A program made the position numbers and the translations under genes. Below are positions 35,582 through 45,930 of a stretch of DNA of 64,000 bases, one piece after another. This DNA comes from Myoxocephalus aenaeus (lineage: Eukaryota > Chordata > Actinopteri > Perciformes > Cottidae). Position 1 is the stretch's first letter. Every line of letters starts with the position of its first letter. The notes beneath the pieces are model-generated. The model saw only the letters and a list, made by a program, of their open reading frames with translations. It had not been told where the DNA came from and searched no databases. The stretch lies in contig JBAMJR010000270.1 of NCBI GenBank assembly GCA_038501785.1, forward strand, positions 62,001-126,000, given 5' to 3'.

Positions 35582-35785
35582 AAAGTCAGGAGGTCACCAA
35601 AGTTACCTGGATGAGAATCAGAAGTGTTTATAATGAAGACGTATGGTAAATAACAAACAGATAACCATACTTGAAAACAAGTATATATTTTAAAATAAAA
35701 GTGGCAAGGTATCAGGATGCATCATCGAGGAACCGTGAATGTCTTTACAACCATTTTGTGGCAATATATTGATTTAACTGCTGGA
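35582..35785 (+). repeat. Teleost dispersed repeat, diverged second copy
   Basis: Phrases gtcaggaggtcaccaaagtt, catcgaggaaccgtgaatgt and ctttacaaccattttgtggc correspond to the family seen at 8795-9067 (tcagaagatcac, tcatcctctgatga, tttcatggc). It is strongly diverged. Confidence 0.45.
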
Positions 35786-36689
35786 TACAAGCTAATTTCC
35801 CATTGATTGCATAATGAGACACAAGATGGCTGCAGGGGAGGAGGTGAAAAATGGCGAAAAAGTGCCATTTAAGTTGTTTTTGTACATTTTAAAACCAATC
35901 TAATGGCGTTAGAAGTGCATGGATGGTGAACACACAGAACGCTGACCAGTTTTAGGCGTCTGGAGCTTCTGCAAAGTCGGGATGTGATCCACTACTGATG
36001 CGTCGCTCTCATTCTTATCACTGCACATTTTCCAGACGTTCTCTCAGTCAGTCTCCTCTTCTTGCACTCTTGTCCCTTCATTTATCTTTTATTCTTTTGT
36101 CTCTCTCTCTCTCCCTTCCTGCCTCACAGCCTCCCCTCGGGCCTGGAGCTTGTAGTTTTCTGTCCATCAGCACTTTGGGGGGGAAACGAGAGAGGAGAGA
36201 AGATGAGAGGAGGCGAGCGCCGGGGCCTTGAGGCCTGCCGGCAGAGCGGCGAGTGAGGAATCTGAAGAGGCGAAGAGCGAGGCCAGGCGGCCCTCGCACT
36301 CCTACGTGTCCGGGCGTTGACAAATGGCTTTCTAATGACCTGAGATTAACTGGCTGAGAGGTCAAGATGAAGGAAAAGGGACCCCTGAAGACAGAAAGAG
36401 AGAGAATGAGAGTGAATGAGAGTGAGATGAATAGACCTCCCTCCTGAGAGCAGAGAGTTCCCAGCTGTTGGGTGACGGCTGTTCGCAGTGTGAGGAGGAA
36501 GGAGATGGATGACAGTGTTTGTCTTATTCAAGCTTTCCTCAAGTTCGGCTGTCAGAGGCGAACTTGACAGAGATCTTCAACAGAGTGGTTGAGCACAAAC
36601 AAAAGTATGTGACTATGCAAGAGCAAGATCTGAGAAAGATAGAGGTGGTGTTTGAAAAAAAAAAACGGGCGGCAAGCTGAAAATAAAGT
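35786..36689. other. Non-coding stretch, no feature recognised
   Basis: Mixed sequence with a CT-rich run at about 36100-36115 and a CpG-rich spot near 36210-36310; no gene supported. Confidence 0.35.
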
Positions 36690-37845
36690 CGATGCTGGAG
36701 TGCCTTGAACTTGCATTCTTTCTACTGACCACCAGGGGGCGACTGTTTGTATAGAAGTCTATGCTTCATGTGTTAAAGCAGCATTCTCTCTATTGACCAC
36801 CAGGGGGCGACTCCTCTGATTGTATAGAAGTCTATGCTACATGTCTTAAAGCTGCATTCTCTCTCCTGACCACCAGGGGGCGACTCCTCTGGTTGTATAG
36901 AAGTCTATGCTTCATGTGTTAAAGCAGCATTCTCTCTATTGACCACCAGGGGGTGACTCCTCTGGTTGTATAGAAGTCTATGCTACATGTCTTAAAGCTG
37001 CATTCTCTCTCCTGACCACCAGGGGGCGACTCCTCTGGTTGTATAGAAGTCTATGCTTCATGTGTTAAAGCAGCATTCTCTCTATTGACCACCAGGGGGT
37101 GACTCCTCTGGTTGTATAGAAGTCTATGCTTCATGTGTTAAAGCAGCATTCTCTCTCCTGACCACCAGGGGGTGACTCCTCTGGTTGTATAGAAGTCTAT
37201 ACTTCATGTGTTAAAGCTGCATTCTCTCTCCTGACCACCAGGGGGTGACTCCTCTGGTTGTATAGAAGTCTATGCTTCATGTCTTAAAGCGGCATTCTCT
37301 CTCCTGACCACCAGGGGGTGACTCCTCTGGTTGTATAGAAGTCTATACTTCATGTGTTAAAGCTGCATTCTCTCTCCTGACCACCAGGGGGTGACTCCTC
37401 TGGTTGTATAGAAGTATATGCTTCATATGTTAAAGCTGCATTCTCTCTCCTAACCACCACTGGGTGACTCCTCTGGTTGTATAGAAGTACATGCTTCATA
37501 TGTTAAAGCTGCATTCTCTCTCCTGACCACCACTGGGTTACTCCTCTGGTTGTATAGAAGTACATGCTTCATATGTTAAAGCTGCATTCTCTCTCCTGAC
37601 CATCAGGGGGTGACTCCTCTGGTTGTATAGAAGTCTATATAAATGACTCTACTTCTCTCTTGATGTATTCCCTCAGTAAACATTGTAAACATGAGTTTAT
37701 GTCTCAATCTCTAGTTTCAAGTCTTGTTCAATACAGCATGATGTTCATTTAGTAAATTATGGTCATTTAGAGTCAAACAGACCATAAAGCAGGGGATGCT
37801 TTAGGGGCGGGGCTACAAGGTGATTGACAGGTTGCTACCAGTTGC
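36690..37845 (+). repeat. 73-bp tandem array C (13 CTCF-like motif units) with 3' flank
   Basis: Motif starts at 36729, 36797, 36870, 36943, 37016, 37089, 37162, 37235, 37308, 37381, 37454, 37527 and 37600: all steps are 73 bp except the first (68). Units 1, 2, 3 and 5 carry ccaccagggggcgac; units 4 and 6-10 have the TG version of the CpG; units 11-13 have decayed further. The left part is built of 146-bp dimers (an attg-type unit alternating with a cctg-type unit). The family's fixed 3' flank runs from 37632 to about 37845. Confidence 0.92.
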
Positions 37846-38605
37846 TTACATGTCAGTAATTTACTTTACTTGAGGACTTCTTTTTTCCTTCAGCAGGACA
37901 CAGATACACATCATGAAAGATAAGTACAATAAAAAGTTAACATACTGCATCTTGTTGAAATCAGTCTGTTGTCCTTTTCCCGCTGTTGCTCTCAGACTTG
38001 TTTATTTAATATATAATATAATTATTATTTTGACATATTTAATATAAATTATAATTATTTTTGTCGCATTTAGGACTTTTACTATTTCCTCCTTTTGTTT
38101 AACAGTTGTTTTTCTTGTCTGAATGTACATGATGTATTTGTGCTTAAACATCACCGCTCTATCATAGAAAGTAGCATGAAAGACTGTTTTTAAATGCTAA
38201 ATGTCTTTTGTTATATCTAAACACTTAAAGTGTCACATACACAGTTTGTAGTTGCTTTTAGTTGCTGAAGTGGTCGATGTTATTTAAATGTAAAATGTCC
38301 TCTGTCTCAATGCTCTCCTCTTCTTAATTCATTGTTTCTTTCTGCATTCCCATCCATTGTGTTTGCAAATGTCGAGTCAGTTTTGCTGCAGTCGGAGAAA
38401 GAGAGACCCCTCTGTTGACCTGGGCTGATACATTATTTAATTCCATTACAACCATCTGTATAGAGGAAGTGGAAAGATGGCGATAGGTAAGAAAGCTTTA
38501 CGGTAGAAGGCATTTAAGGTGTAACACCACAGTGAGACCTTTAACCCGTGAGACAGAGAGGGGAGAGCTCCTGCTGCTCATAGAGCCCTCTATTTGGGCT
38601 GAATC

Positions 38606-38609
<4 letters not shown>
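37846..38609. other. Non-coding stretch, AT-rich
   Basis: No gene or repeat end recognised. Confidence 0.4.

Positions 38610-38641
<32 letters not shown>
38610..38641. repeat. (TG)n microsatellite
   Basis: About 16 units. Confidence 0.97.
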
Positions 38642-38645
<4 letters not shown>

Positions 38646-39074
38646 GAATACAAATCCTCCACTGGGAATGGAAAAGGCCGCTTGCAGGTAATGACCGTCG
38701 CTGTGAGGCCACCAGTCTGTTCCCCACAATAGTCATGAACCCAAAGTGACATTAAGCCGGACGTGATTCATTAAAGCAGCAAAATAAAGATATTATTCAC
38801 GGCGTCGCACGCAGTCGGGATGTCAGAGCCCTCTCATTGACGCATGGCGGCTCTCTGCTCTGTTATTAATATCGGAAAGTAAACCCTTTTTACAGTAGGT
38901 CCTTCGTCTCGGGGGGGCGAGCCCACGCGCAGATCTGTCAATGAGTCTTTGTGCTGCTGTGGCACCTTCGACGCCGGGCGCCACAGAGCTATTATTTTGG
39001 GGACAAAGGTTTCTCGAGCCAGCGAGAAGCCGGTAGGAACTCTAAATGTACTGAAACAGAGGTCAAAAGCTCTC

Positions 39075-39102
39075 GGGGGGGGGGGGGGGGGGGGGGGGGG
39101 GG
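39075..39102. repeat. G28 homopolymer
   Basis: Twenty-eight consecutive G on the plus strand, between tctc and atatatg. It can form G-quadruplex structures, and its length is prone to sequencing error. Confidence 0.9.
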
Positions 39103-39486
39103 ATATATGTAATAGGCTCTGAATGCAGTCGTACATTTTCCAGAGATGGACACAAAAAAAAAAGTAAAATGTTCAATTGGATTTGCATTAGAAACCATTT
39201 CTTTTTTTTAAATGCTTATTTCATTAACTTCCTTTTTATTATGTATAATTCCACATCTTGCTGCACGCAGAAACCTCCAATTTCATAAATGTTGCTCAAA
39301 TCAGAGAGAAGCTCTTCCAGCTCAAAAATATACTTTTCTTTTATCGTGAATTAATATTTTGATTGTTTTCCTTTGCAGGCCGGATTCACAACAATATGTG
39401 ATGCATTTTTTTAAATCCGCCAATTGGTTACCAAATCGTGTCTTTTTTTTAAACACAGATGTCAGGAATAGTATAAATACAATATA

Positions 39487-40707
39487 CACTCACCTAAAGG
39501 ATTATTAGGAACACCATACTAATACTGTGTTTGACCCCCTTTCGCCTTCAGAACTGCCTTAATTCTACGTGGCATTGATTCAACAAGGTGCTGAAAGCAT
39601 TCTTTAGAAATGTTGGCCCATATTGATAGGATAGCATCTTGCAGTTGATGGAGATTTGTGGGATGCACATCCAGGGCACGAAGCTCCCGTTCCACCACAT
39701 CCCAAAGATGCTCTATTGGGTTGAGATCTGGTGACTGTGGGGGCCATTTTAGTACAGTGAACTCATTGTCATGTTCAAGAAACCAATTTGAAATGATTCG
39801 AGCTTTGTGACATGGTGCATTATCCTGCTGGAAGTAGCCATCAGAGGATGGGTACATGGTGGCCATAAAGGGATGGACATGGTCAGAAACAATGCTCAGG
39901 TAGGCCGTGGCATTTAAACGATGCCCAATTGGCACTAAGGGGCCTAAAGTGTGCCAAGAAAACATCCCCCACACCATTACACCACCACCACCAGCCTGCA
40001 CAGTGGTAACAAGGCATGATGGATCCATGTTCTCATTCTGTTTACGCCAAATTCTGACTCTACCATCTGAATGTCTCAACAGAAATCGAGACTCATCAGA
40101 CCAGGCAACATTTTTCCAGTCTTCAACTGTCCAATTTTGGTGAGCTCTTGCAAATTGTAGCCTCTTTTTCCTATTTGTAGTGGAGATGAGTGGTACCCGG
40201 TGGGGTCTTCTGCTGTTGTAGCCCATCCGCCTCAAGGTTGTGCGTGTTGTGGCTTCACAAATGCTTTGCTGCATACCTCGGTTGTAACGAGTGGTTATTT
40301 CAGTCAAAGTTGCTCTTCTATCAGCTTGAATCAGTCGGCCCATTCTCCTCTGACCTCTAGCATCAACAAGGCATTTTCGCCCACAGGACTGCCGCATACT
40401 GGATGTTTTTCCCTTTTCACACCATTCTTTGTAAACCCTAGAAATGGTTGTGCGTGAAAATCCCAGTAACTGAGCAGATTGTGAAATACTCAGACCGGCC
40501 CGTCTGGCACCAACAACCATGCCACGCTCAAAATTGCTTAAATCACCTTTCTTTCCCATTCTGACATTCAGTTTGGAGTTCAGGAGATTGTCTTGACCAG
40601 GACCACACCCCTAAATGCATTGAAGCAACTGCCATGTGATTGGTTGATTAGATAATTGCATTAATGAGAAATTTAACAGGTGTTCCTAATAATCCTTTAG
40701 GTGAGTG
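39487..40707 (-). mobile_element. Complete Tc1/mariner transposon (1,221 bp) with TA target duplications
   Basis: The ends are perfect 29-bp inverted repeats: left 39487-39515, right 40679-40707, both reading cactcacctaaaggatt inward. TA dinucleotides flank both sides (39485-39486 and 40708-40709), the expected Tc1/mariner target duplication. A single transposase gene on the minus strand fills the interior with about 119 bp of leader between its ATG and the right TIR. Identical TIRs plus an intact gene suggest recent insertion. Confidence 0.95.
39519..40559 (-). CDS. Tc1/mariner transposase, intact, DD36E-type
   Basis: A 346-residue uninterrupted frame from ATG (40557-40559) to TAG (39519-39521), filling a complete transposon. 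Cut-and-paste transposase: it binds the terminal inverted repeats and moves the element into TA dinucleotides in the nucleus. The N-terminal part (about residues 8-115) holds two helix-turn-helix-like segments (GLSISQSAQLLGFSRTTISR, then about 75-112) joined by a basic GRKCL stretch where Tc1 proteins have their GRPR/NLS region. The catalytic core shows WSDES (D155), QQDNAPCH (D246) and PDLNPIEHLW (E283). Between D246 and E283 lie 36 residues, against 34 in classical Tc1, which fits the DD36E group called Incomer in the literature as I recall it; a length near 340 aa and short TIRs also fit. A glycine-rich loop (AGGGGVMVWG) sits at 189-198. The stop codon is 3 bp from the left TIR. No frameshift or premature stop is visible, so activity is possible but unproven. 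Confidence 0.95.
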   Translation of the reverse strand: MGKKGDLSNFERGMVVGARRAGLSISQSAQLLGFSRTTISRVYKEWCEKGKTSSMRQSCGRKCLVDARGQRRMGRLIQADRRATLTEITTRYNRGMQQSICEATTRTTLRRMGYNSRRPHRVPLISTTNRKKRLQFARAHQNWTVEDWKNVAWSDESRFLLRHSDGRVRIWRKQNENMDPSCLVTTVQAGGGGVMVWGMFSWHTLGPLVPIGHRLNATAYLSIVSDHVHPFMATMYPSSDGYFQQDNAPCHKARIISNWFLEHDNEFTVLKWPPQSPDLNPIEHLWDVVERELRALDVHPTNLHQLQDAILSIWANISKECFQHLVESMPRRIKAVLKAKGGQTQY

Positions 40708-40788
40708 TATACTTATCAAGACATGTCGAGTGTTCTAGTATGTGACGTGTTTACCGGTCTTCATGATGACGTGGAGGACAAACACGAT

Positions 40789-41092
40789 TACCGTACTTTT
40801 CGGGTTACAAGCCGCTCCTACGGCTGATCAGTGTCCCCGCTGTAGCAAGCTAGTAGCGCTGCTAGCTAGCGCTTCTGCTGCTACTGCCCGCTGCTGCTGC
40901 TACTGCCCGCGTCCCCTCTGCCCAAGTCGGGTGTCGAGCCTGGTCCCGCTACCTTCGGTGGTTTTCAGGGAGCTAGCGGAAGTTAGCGGGGAAGTGACGG
41001 AGCGCTAGCAGGAGCCCCAGCTGGCTACAGCGGGGAGCTAACGGGGACACTGACCGAAGGTAGTAGCGGCTTGTAACCCGAAAAGTACGGTA
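40789..41092. mobile_element. Foldback MITE (CCGTAAA family), copy 4
   Basis: Left end taccgtacttttcgggtt and right end aacccgaaaagtacggta are exact complements of each other, including variants not seen in other copies. The interior repeats gctagc and tgctgctgctactgccc. It lies 80 bp to the right of the Tc1 element. Confidence 0.88.
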
Positions 41093-41201
41093 AGTCGTGA
41101 CATATCTACGTTTTACGACGCATTTTATTTTGAAGGAATAGCTACACACGCTTGATGACGCCTCCCTGTTTTTTTTAACCAGTTTTTCCTCACAGTACGT
41201 A

Positions 41202-41205
<4 letters not shown>

Positions 41206-41235
<30 letters not shown>
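41206..41235. repeat. (TG)n microsatellite
   Basis: About 15 units. Confidence 0.96.
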
Positions 41236-41236
<1 letters not shown>

Positions 41237-41312
41237 CTGATCGCTCAGACCTAATGATGTGTCAGGACTGTGAAATGATCTGTGCCTTTAAATCCTCTCC
41301 CTCAGCTCTCTG

Positions 41313-41331
41313 ACACACACACACACACACA
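41313..41331. repeat. (AC)n microsatellite, short
   Basis: About nine units. Confidence 0.9.
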
Positions 41332-41429
41332 TTAATTTCATTTAATGAAAAGCAGCAGAAGAAATAATTGCACCGGTTTGAGGTGTGTCACTTGAACAAA
41401 AGACAAGCCGCCGGTCTGACAGCGGCTGA

Positions 41430-41600
41430 AATTGCCGTGTCAAAGTTCACCTTCAACGCCGCCCGGGAGGCATAATGTCACGGCAGGGCAGCGGCCTAAT
41501 TTCTTTCTATCCATTCAGTAATTCCAGTCATCACGAGCAGTGCAATCTTTTACTGCGGAATTAGAAATCAAAAGACTTTCAGTCCAGCGAAAGCCTTTCA
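41430..41600. promoter_or_regulatory. Candidate conserved non-coding element
   Basis: Unbroken complex sequence with several possible factor sites (tgtcaaagttcacc, aatttctttc, cagtaattccagtcatcacg) and no repeat signature. It is flagged by composition alone. Confidence 0.2.
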
Positions 41601-41896
41601 GGGCGTTCCGGGTCAGATACAGGTGCTTTAGTTCACTTGTCAGCCGTTATATTTCTATTATGTGTTTCCTCAGCGAGTATTTTAGTGTTTTGGCACCTGA
41701 TCATTAACTGTGTGCCACGTGATACAATCTGGGTTTCGTCTGCTAACTTTTGTTCAGAAAGTTATGTCTCTGCAGTAAAAACATATTGTTTTAAATATTA
41801 AAATAAAAAACACATGACAGAACTTGGTTATGTTCAGGTCACACAAACAGATATATACAGAGTGACGTAATGTATTTTTTTGCCCATCCACTAACC

Positions 41897-42240
41897 CAGT
41901 GGTCCATGCTGAATTTTTATTGAAATAACTTTTTGTGACTCCCCTATACATGCTTTTTCAAATAATAGAATAAAGAAAATTGCAAATCACTTTCAAGTAA
42001 ACCAAACTAGATGGCTCCATCGGACAAAAACTAATGCAATGTGCAATCACTTTGTTAGAACAATGCAAATAAAGTCAACGATACTAATAATATTAACCTG
42101 TTTTGCACTGAGTATCTTTTAAAGATGATAACTAAAGGATTATAAAAAAGAAGAAAAGAAATCTGCATCCACAGATTGTGCGCCCCACCTGTAATACCTT
42201 CGCGCCCCACTAGAGGTGCACGCCCCACAGTTTGAGAACT
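41897..42240. mobile_element. hAT-type MITE, diverged and internally deleted relative of 14643-15101
   Basis: Begins cagtggtccatgctgaattt and ends cacgccccacagtttgagaa. Interior phrases catgctttttcaaataatag and ccccacctgtaatacc match the 14.6-kb copy, but the left terminus has lost the ttctcaaac segment. No clean TSD is visible. Confidence 0.7.
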
Positions 42241-42480
42241 GTAATGCACAAATATATACTTTTGCCTCAAGACATAATTTGCAACGCAGTTTTATTGAAT
42301 GTGAACATTGTTTTTGTGACAACTAACTCTTGATTGCCTATGATTGCGCATTCTCGTGCTACACTTAAAGGGAAAGGAGTTCCTCACAATGTTTCCTGAA
42401 GTTAAATCCACATGCGGCCGTTTCTTGACAGCTTCTCAGAGCCACCTGCTCCTAAAATCAAGCCCTTGTCACTGATGGCT

Positions 42481-42890
42481 GTATACAAGCGCACCTCAGC
42501 AGTATATCCCCCCAAAACAAGCGCCTCTCACCTGTGCCAGAGCTCCTGAGTGGTGCCTGTCAACAAAACAAGGACCCCTCCACCGCATGGAGGTTACAGT
42601 CGACAGGAGCCTCACAGCGGCGGCGGCGGCTGTGGGGGAAAAAATTCAACAAAAACAAAAATCCAGCCCCACTCGGATGGGTCTGTTTATCAGAGGGGCA
42701 GGCCTACGCACTGCAGATGGGAAATAAATAAATAAACAAGTGCCTCCCAGCGGCGTGTGTACATAAATCAAGCGTCCCTCACCAGTGATTGCGCTCAACA
42801 ATCACCCCTCAGCTGTGCCCGTCTAAAAATTAAGAGCCTCTCAAAGGCGGCGCTGTAACGAAAACAAGTGCACTTCTGTGGGCCGTTCGG
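42481..42890 (+). repeat. Decayed tandem array, left part (units of about 30-45 bp)
   Basis: The loose unit aa(a)acaagcgcccctca, then c/g-rich gtg-gcctgt, then c(a)ac recurs about nine times with heavy divergence: for example aaaacaagcgcctctcacct, aaaacaaggacccctccacc, aatcaagcgtccctcacc, aatcacccctcagctgtgcc, aattaagagcctctcaaagg. A related block continues at 43860-44104. Confidence 0.55.
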
Positions 42891-43479
42891 ATTCTATACG
42901 TCGAGCACTCCCTCGGTCCTACCTGGTCAAAGATCACAGCGATATTTCACTTTTATTAGTGTGGTTTCTATCTATCTTTTTTTGTTTGTTTTTTTGTTTT
43001 GTTATTGCACTCACACGCCGGCAGGAACTGAGACACGATACGCCTCCGACTCCAACTCCTGGGATCCTCTGACAGAATGAAATACTACCTGCTTCTGCTT
43101 TGATTACATCTTCAGAAGTAGACGGACACATTCCATGTCCTACTTTCTACTTCTACTTCTTTTTTTTTAAAGAAGATTTGACTACGATCAGCCTCGATAA
43201 AAGAAAATTTAATATGCATTGAACTACCCAACTGTAACATTTTGATTAAAACGCTGCTTGAATGAGGCAGAAATATAATAATAATATCGTAACATAGCAC
43301 TCTTAAAGTGGTCACTCAGATTAATAGATACCATTTCTTATACTTAATACATTTGGATGATGTACTTATGTACTTCAATGGAGTCGTACAGTATTGGATT
43401 AGGTAATAGATCCTGTGAACAGATCTTTTTTTTCCTATTAAAATGCACTTTCCACTTTTATAATACACTCGTTTTAAAG
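42891..43479. other. Non-coding stretch interrupting the decayed tandem array
   Basis: T-rich and AT-rich sequence without the array unit. Together with the LINE-like tail that follows it probably represents later insertion(s). Confidence 0.4.
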
Positions 43480-43672
43480 TACTGTTATTTGTTTGCTTGT
43501 TTACTATATTTGTATTTTACATTTAGATATTTTCTTTCTATTTTTAAATGATGTCTCTCTTGTCTATTATTGCACTGTGTTTTTTGTTTATTGTGATGCG
43601 CCTGTCAAAGAGTAAAATGCCTTGTATGTGTAACGTTCTTGGCAATAAACAGATTGTGTGTTTGTAAATGAG
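43480..43672 (+). repeat. LINE-type 3' end
   Basis: T-rich 3' UTR-like sequence, attattgcactgtgtttttt, then gccttgtatgtgtaacgttc and ttggcaataaacagattgtg. It shares the cttgtatgtg..cttggcaa order with 16575-16797. Confidence 0.5.
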
Positions 43673-43859
43673 ACATATTTGGGTTATGGATGGCAGCAAT
43701 AACCTGTATTGGAGTAGTAATTGTGCTTCATTAGTTTTTGTCCTTTTGCTTTTTTGTTTTTACTTGACTTTCTGGAGGAAAAATAAATTAAAAGAAGTAA
43801 GAAAAAAAAAAAGTAACCTATCTGGATGCTTATTTTCCCCACTGTCTTCGAACGCCTCT

Positions 43860-44104
43860 TCTAAACAAAACAAACCGTCCCATGGCGGGTGTTCAGCATC
43901 AGAGAACAAATGCTTTTTTTTTCTTTTTTTTCAGGTGTACCCAAAACAAAACAAGCGCCCCTCACAGAGTGTTTTGTAAAACAAGTGTTCAACAGTGGTG
44001 CTTGTCAACAAAACAAGCACCCCCTCTGCTGCCGGGGTTCCTAGACGACAAGCACCCCTCAGGTGTGGTTGTCTGAAAAATCAAGCGCTCCTCAGTAGTG
44101 TGCC
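43860..44104 (+). repeat. Decayed tandem array, right part
   Basis: Continues the units of 42481-42890: aaaacaagcgcccctcacag, aaacaagtgttcaacagtgg, aaaacaagcaccccctctgc, gacaagcacccctcaggtgt, aatcaagcgctcctcagtag. Confidence 0.55.
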
Positions 44105-44221
44105 GGGGACTGTCTGTGTCTGTAATTGCTTTGAGCCGTCAACTCAGTGGTAAGCTGAAAGGACCCAATTAAATCCCACAGACTGCTGTCTGTGAGCGGG
44201 CGAGGGAGAAAGAGAGAGTGT

Positions 44222-44224
<3 letters not shown>

Positions 44225-44285
<61 letters not shown>

Positions 44286-44286
44286 G
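44225..44286. repeat. (GA)n microsatellite
   Basis: Long GA run with one ggg interruption; Arg-Glu repeats in an overlapping frame derive from it. Confidence 0.97.
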
Positions 44287-44376
44287 ATGGTTGACATGGC
44301 CAAGCTTTTATATTGCTCCCAGCAGACTGTAAGCAGATTTGTTGTGGTGTCTTGTCACCATCTAAACCCCTTGGTG

Positions 44377-44379
<3 letters not shown>

Positions 44380-44425
<46 letters not shown>
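44380..44425. repeat. (GT)n microsatellite
   Basis: About 23 GT units. Confidence 0.97.
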
Positions 44426-44429
<4 letters not shown>

Positions 44430-44947
44430 AGAGTGGCAATAAGTGTTTTTTTTACCCCCTACCTGTGCTGCAGCAGGTCAGCAGTGCTCTTTCTCTCTCT
44501 CTCGCTCTCCTTCTCCGTGTCAATTATCACCCACAGCTCAGAAAAAAGCAGTTTGAGTTCAGACGCCGTTCGTGAACATGTGATCTGTGTCTCGATATCT
44601 CCGGACGAACAGATGTCGACGCAGATTCATTGCGATCGGTGGTTCGGGCTCACCTCGTGGTCAGATCTCAGGCGGCAGGTGTGCAGCGTGACCACATTAT
44701 ACAAAATGAAAAAATGAAACATCTCCCCAGATGTTTTAGAGCTTATTCAGATAACGTTTGCATGCAGATTCCATGTTAACACCAGGGGGGGGAATGGCTA
44801 CAGAGTCAAAGACACTTCTATTAAACAGTAGATAAGATGTGCATAATGCACAAATACCGTAAATGTCGGGTTACAAGCCGCTCCTACCTCCGGTGGGTGT
44901 CCCCGCTGTAGCAAGCTAGCAACAACGCTACCTAGCGCTGCTGCTAG

Positions 44948-45359
44948 TGTAACCTCTGTGAGATGTCTCCTGGTCAAATGAATCTCCTGGAGCTGGGCAG
45001 GCTTATGGCAACAGCAGGTTTATTGTGTTTCTGCATTTATGACAGAAAAGGACACATATAACAGTCAGCTCCTGTGGACAGCGCATGCTCTGTCTAGAAA
45101 GACGGCACCAAGTTAGTGTTAGCTAGCTACTCGGCTGACATTCTTACTGGCAATAAAACACTTAAAAAACGAATAGTTAACTTAATGAAAACGAGGCAAA
45201 TATACTCTCAGACAACAACCTTCCAAACAAATAAAGCCCTAGAGTCCTTTGCATCTTATTGCATACTCATATTAAGCGCAGGTACACATTTGGAACAGCA
45301 GGTTGCATAGGTTTCCCATTTTAGCTGGATTTAACCTACACCTATTCAACTATGTTACA
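44948..45359. mobile_element. Solo-LTR-like insertion (412 bp) inside foldback copy 5
   Basis: Begins tgtaac and ends gttaca, a 6-bp inverted terminus obeying the TG..CA rule. Flanking 4-mers ctag (44944-44947) and atag (45360-45363) differ at one base, consistent with a mutated 4-bp TSD. AATAAA occurs at about 45152 and 45230 on the plus strand. No second copy or coding region is present in the window. It is not homologous to the 659-bp LTR pair. Confidence 0.65.
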
Positions 45360-45530
45360 ATAGCTCCCCACTGCTGTTGCTACCGGCCGCTGCTGCTGCT
45401 GCTGCTGCCCGCATCCCCTCTGCCCAAGTCGGGTGTCGAGCCGGGGCTGGACCCGCTACCTTCGGTGGTTGTCGGGGAGCTAGCGGAGCGCTAGCTGGAG
45501 CGCTAGCTGGCTACAGCGGGGAGCTAACGG

Positions 45531-45874
45531 TAGGGTGACCAGACGTCCTCTTTTTCCCGGACATGTCCTCTTTTCGAGACCTAAAAAAAGCGTCCGGCAG
45601 GGATTCCAAAAACGTCCGGGATTTTGCTACGTCCGGGAAAATAGTTATTACCCCCTTACAAGTTTTGGAAATGGTATCTCCCTCACGTTCCACCTTCTTG
45701 CGCAAGCTCTGACTGTAGAGAGAACTGTCATTGGTCGACCGATCTCAACTTAAATGTAAGTTATGCTACCAGATGACGAAAAAGAGGACGCTACCCGAAA
45801 AAGAGGACGCTACGCCCCCCCCCCCCCCGCGACGAAGTGTCCTCTTTTTCACAAACTCAAATCTGGTCACCCTA
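45531..45874. mobile_element. hAT-type MITE (tagggtgaccag family), copy 2, nested
   Basis: Ends tagggtgaccag and ctggtcaccccta-type (ctggtcaccct, a) with exact 8-bp duplications gctaacgg at 45523-45530 and 45875-45882. Interior phrases such as gtccgggaaaatagttatta are the reverse complement of copy 1. It contains a C14 run (45815-45828) and a short duplication of gaaaaagaggacgctac. Confidence 0.88.
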
Positions 45875-45930
45875 GCTAACGGGGACACTGACCGAAGGTA
45901 GTAGCGGCTTGTAACCCGACTTTTACGGTA

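Larger units (their letters stand above)
44855..45930. mobile_element. Foldback MITE (CCGTAAA family), copy 5, split by two nested insertions
   Basis: Left end taccgtaaatgtcgggtt at 44855, right end aacccgacttttacggta at 45930. The foldback sequence itself is in three pieces (44855-44947, 45364-45530, 45883-45930). Splicing out the LTR and the hAT MITE with one TSD each restores the family's usual order (gctgctgctag|ctccccactg, and gagctaacgg|ggacactg). Confidence 0.88.

Noticed and set aside
36540..36660. Short peptide-like stretch (ANLTEIFNRVVEHKQKY) suggesting an exon or LINE ORF1
   Set aside because: Too short and without a family match that I can name.
36690..37640. CRISPR-like look of regularly spaced repeats
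   Set aside because: Units are directly tandem 73-bp repeats without unique spacers, in a vertebrate genome, with no cas genes.
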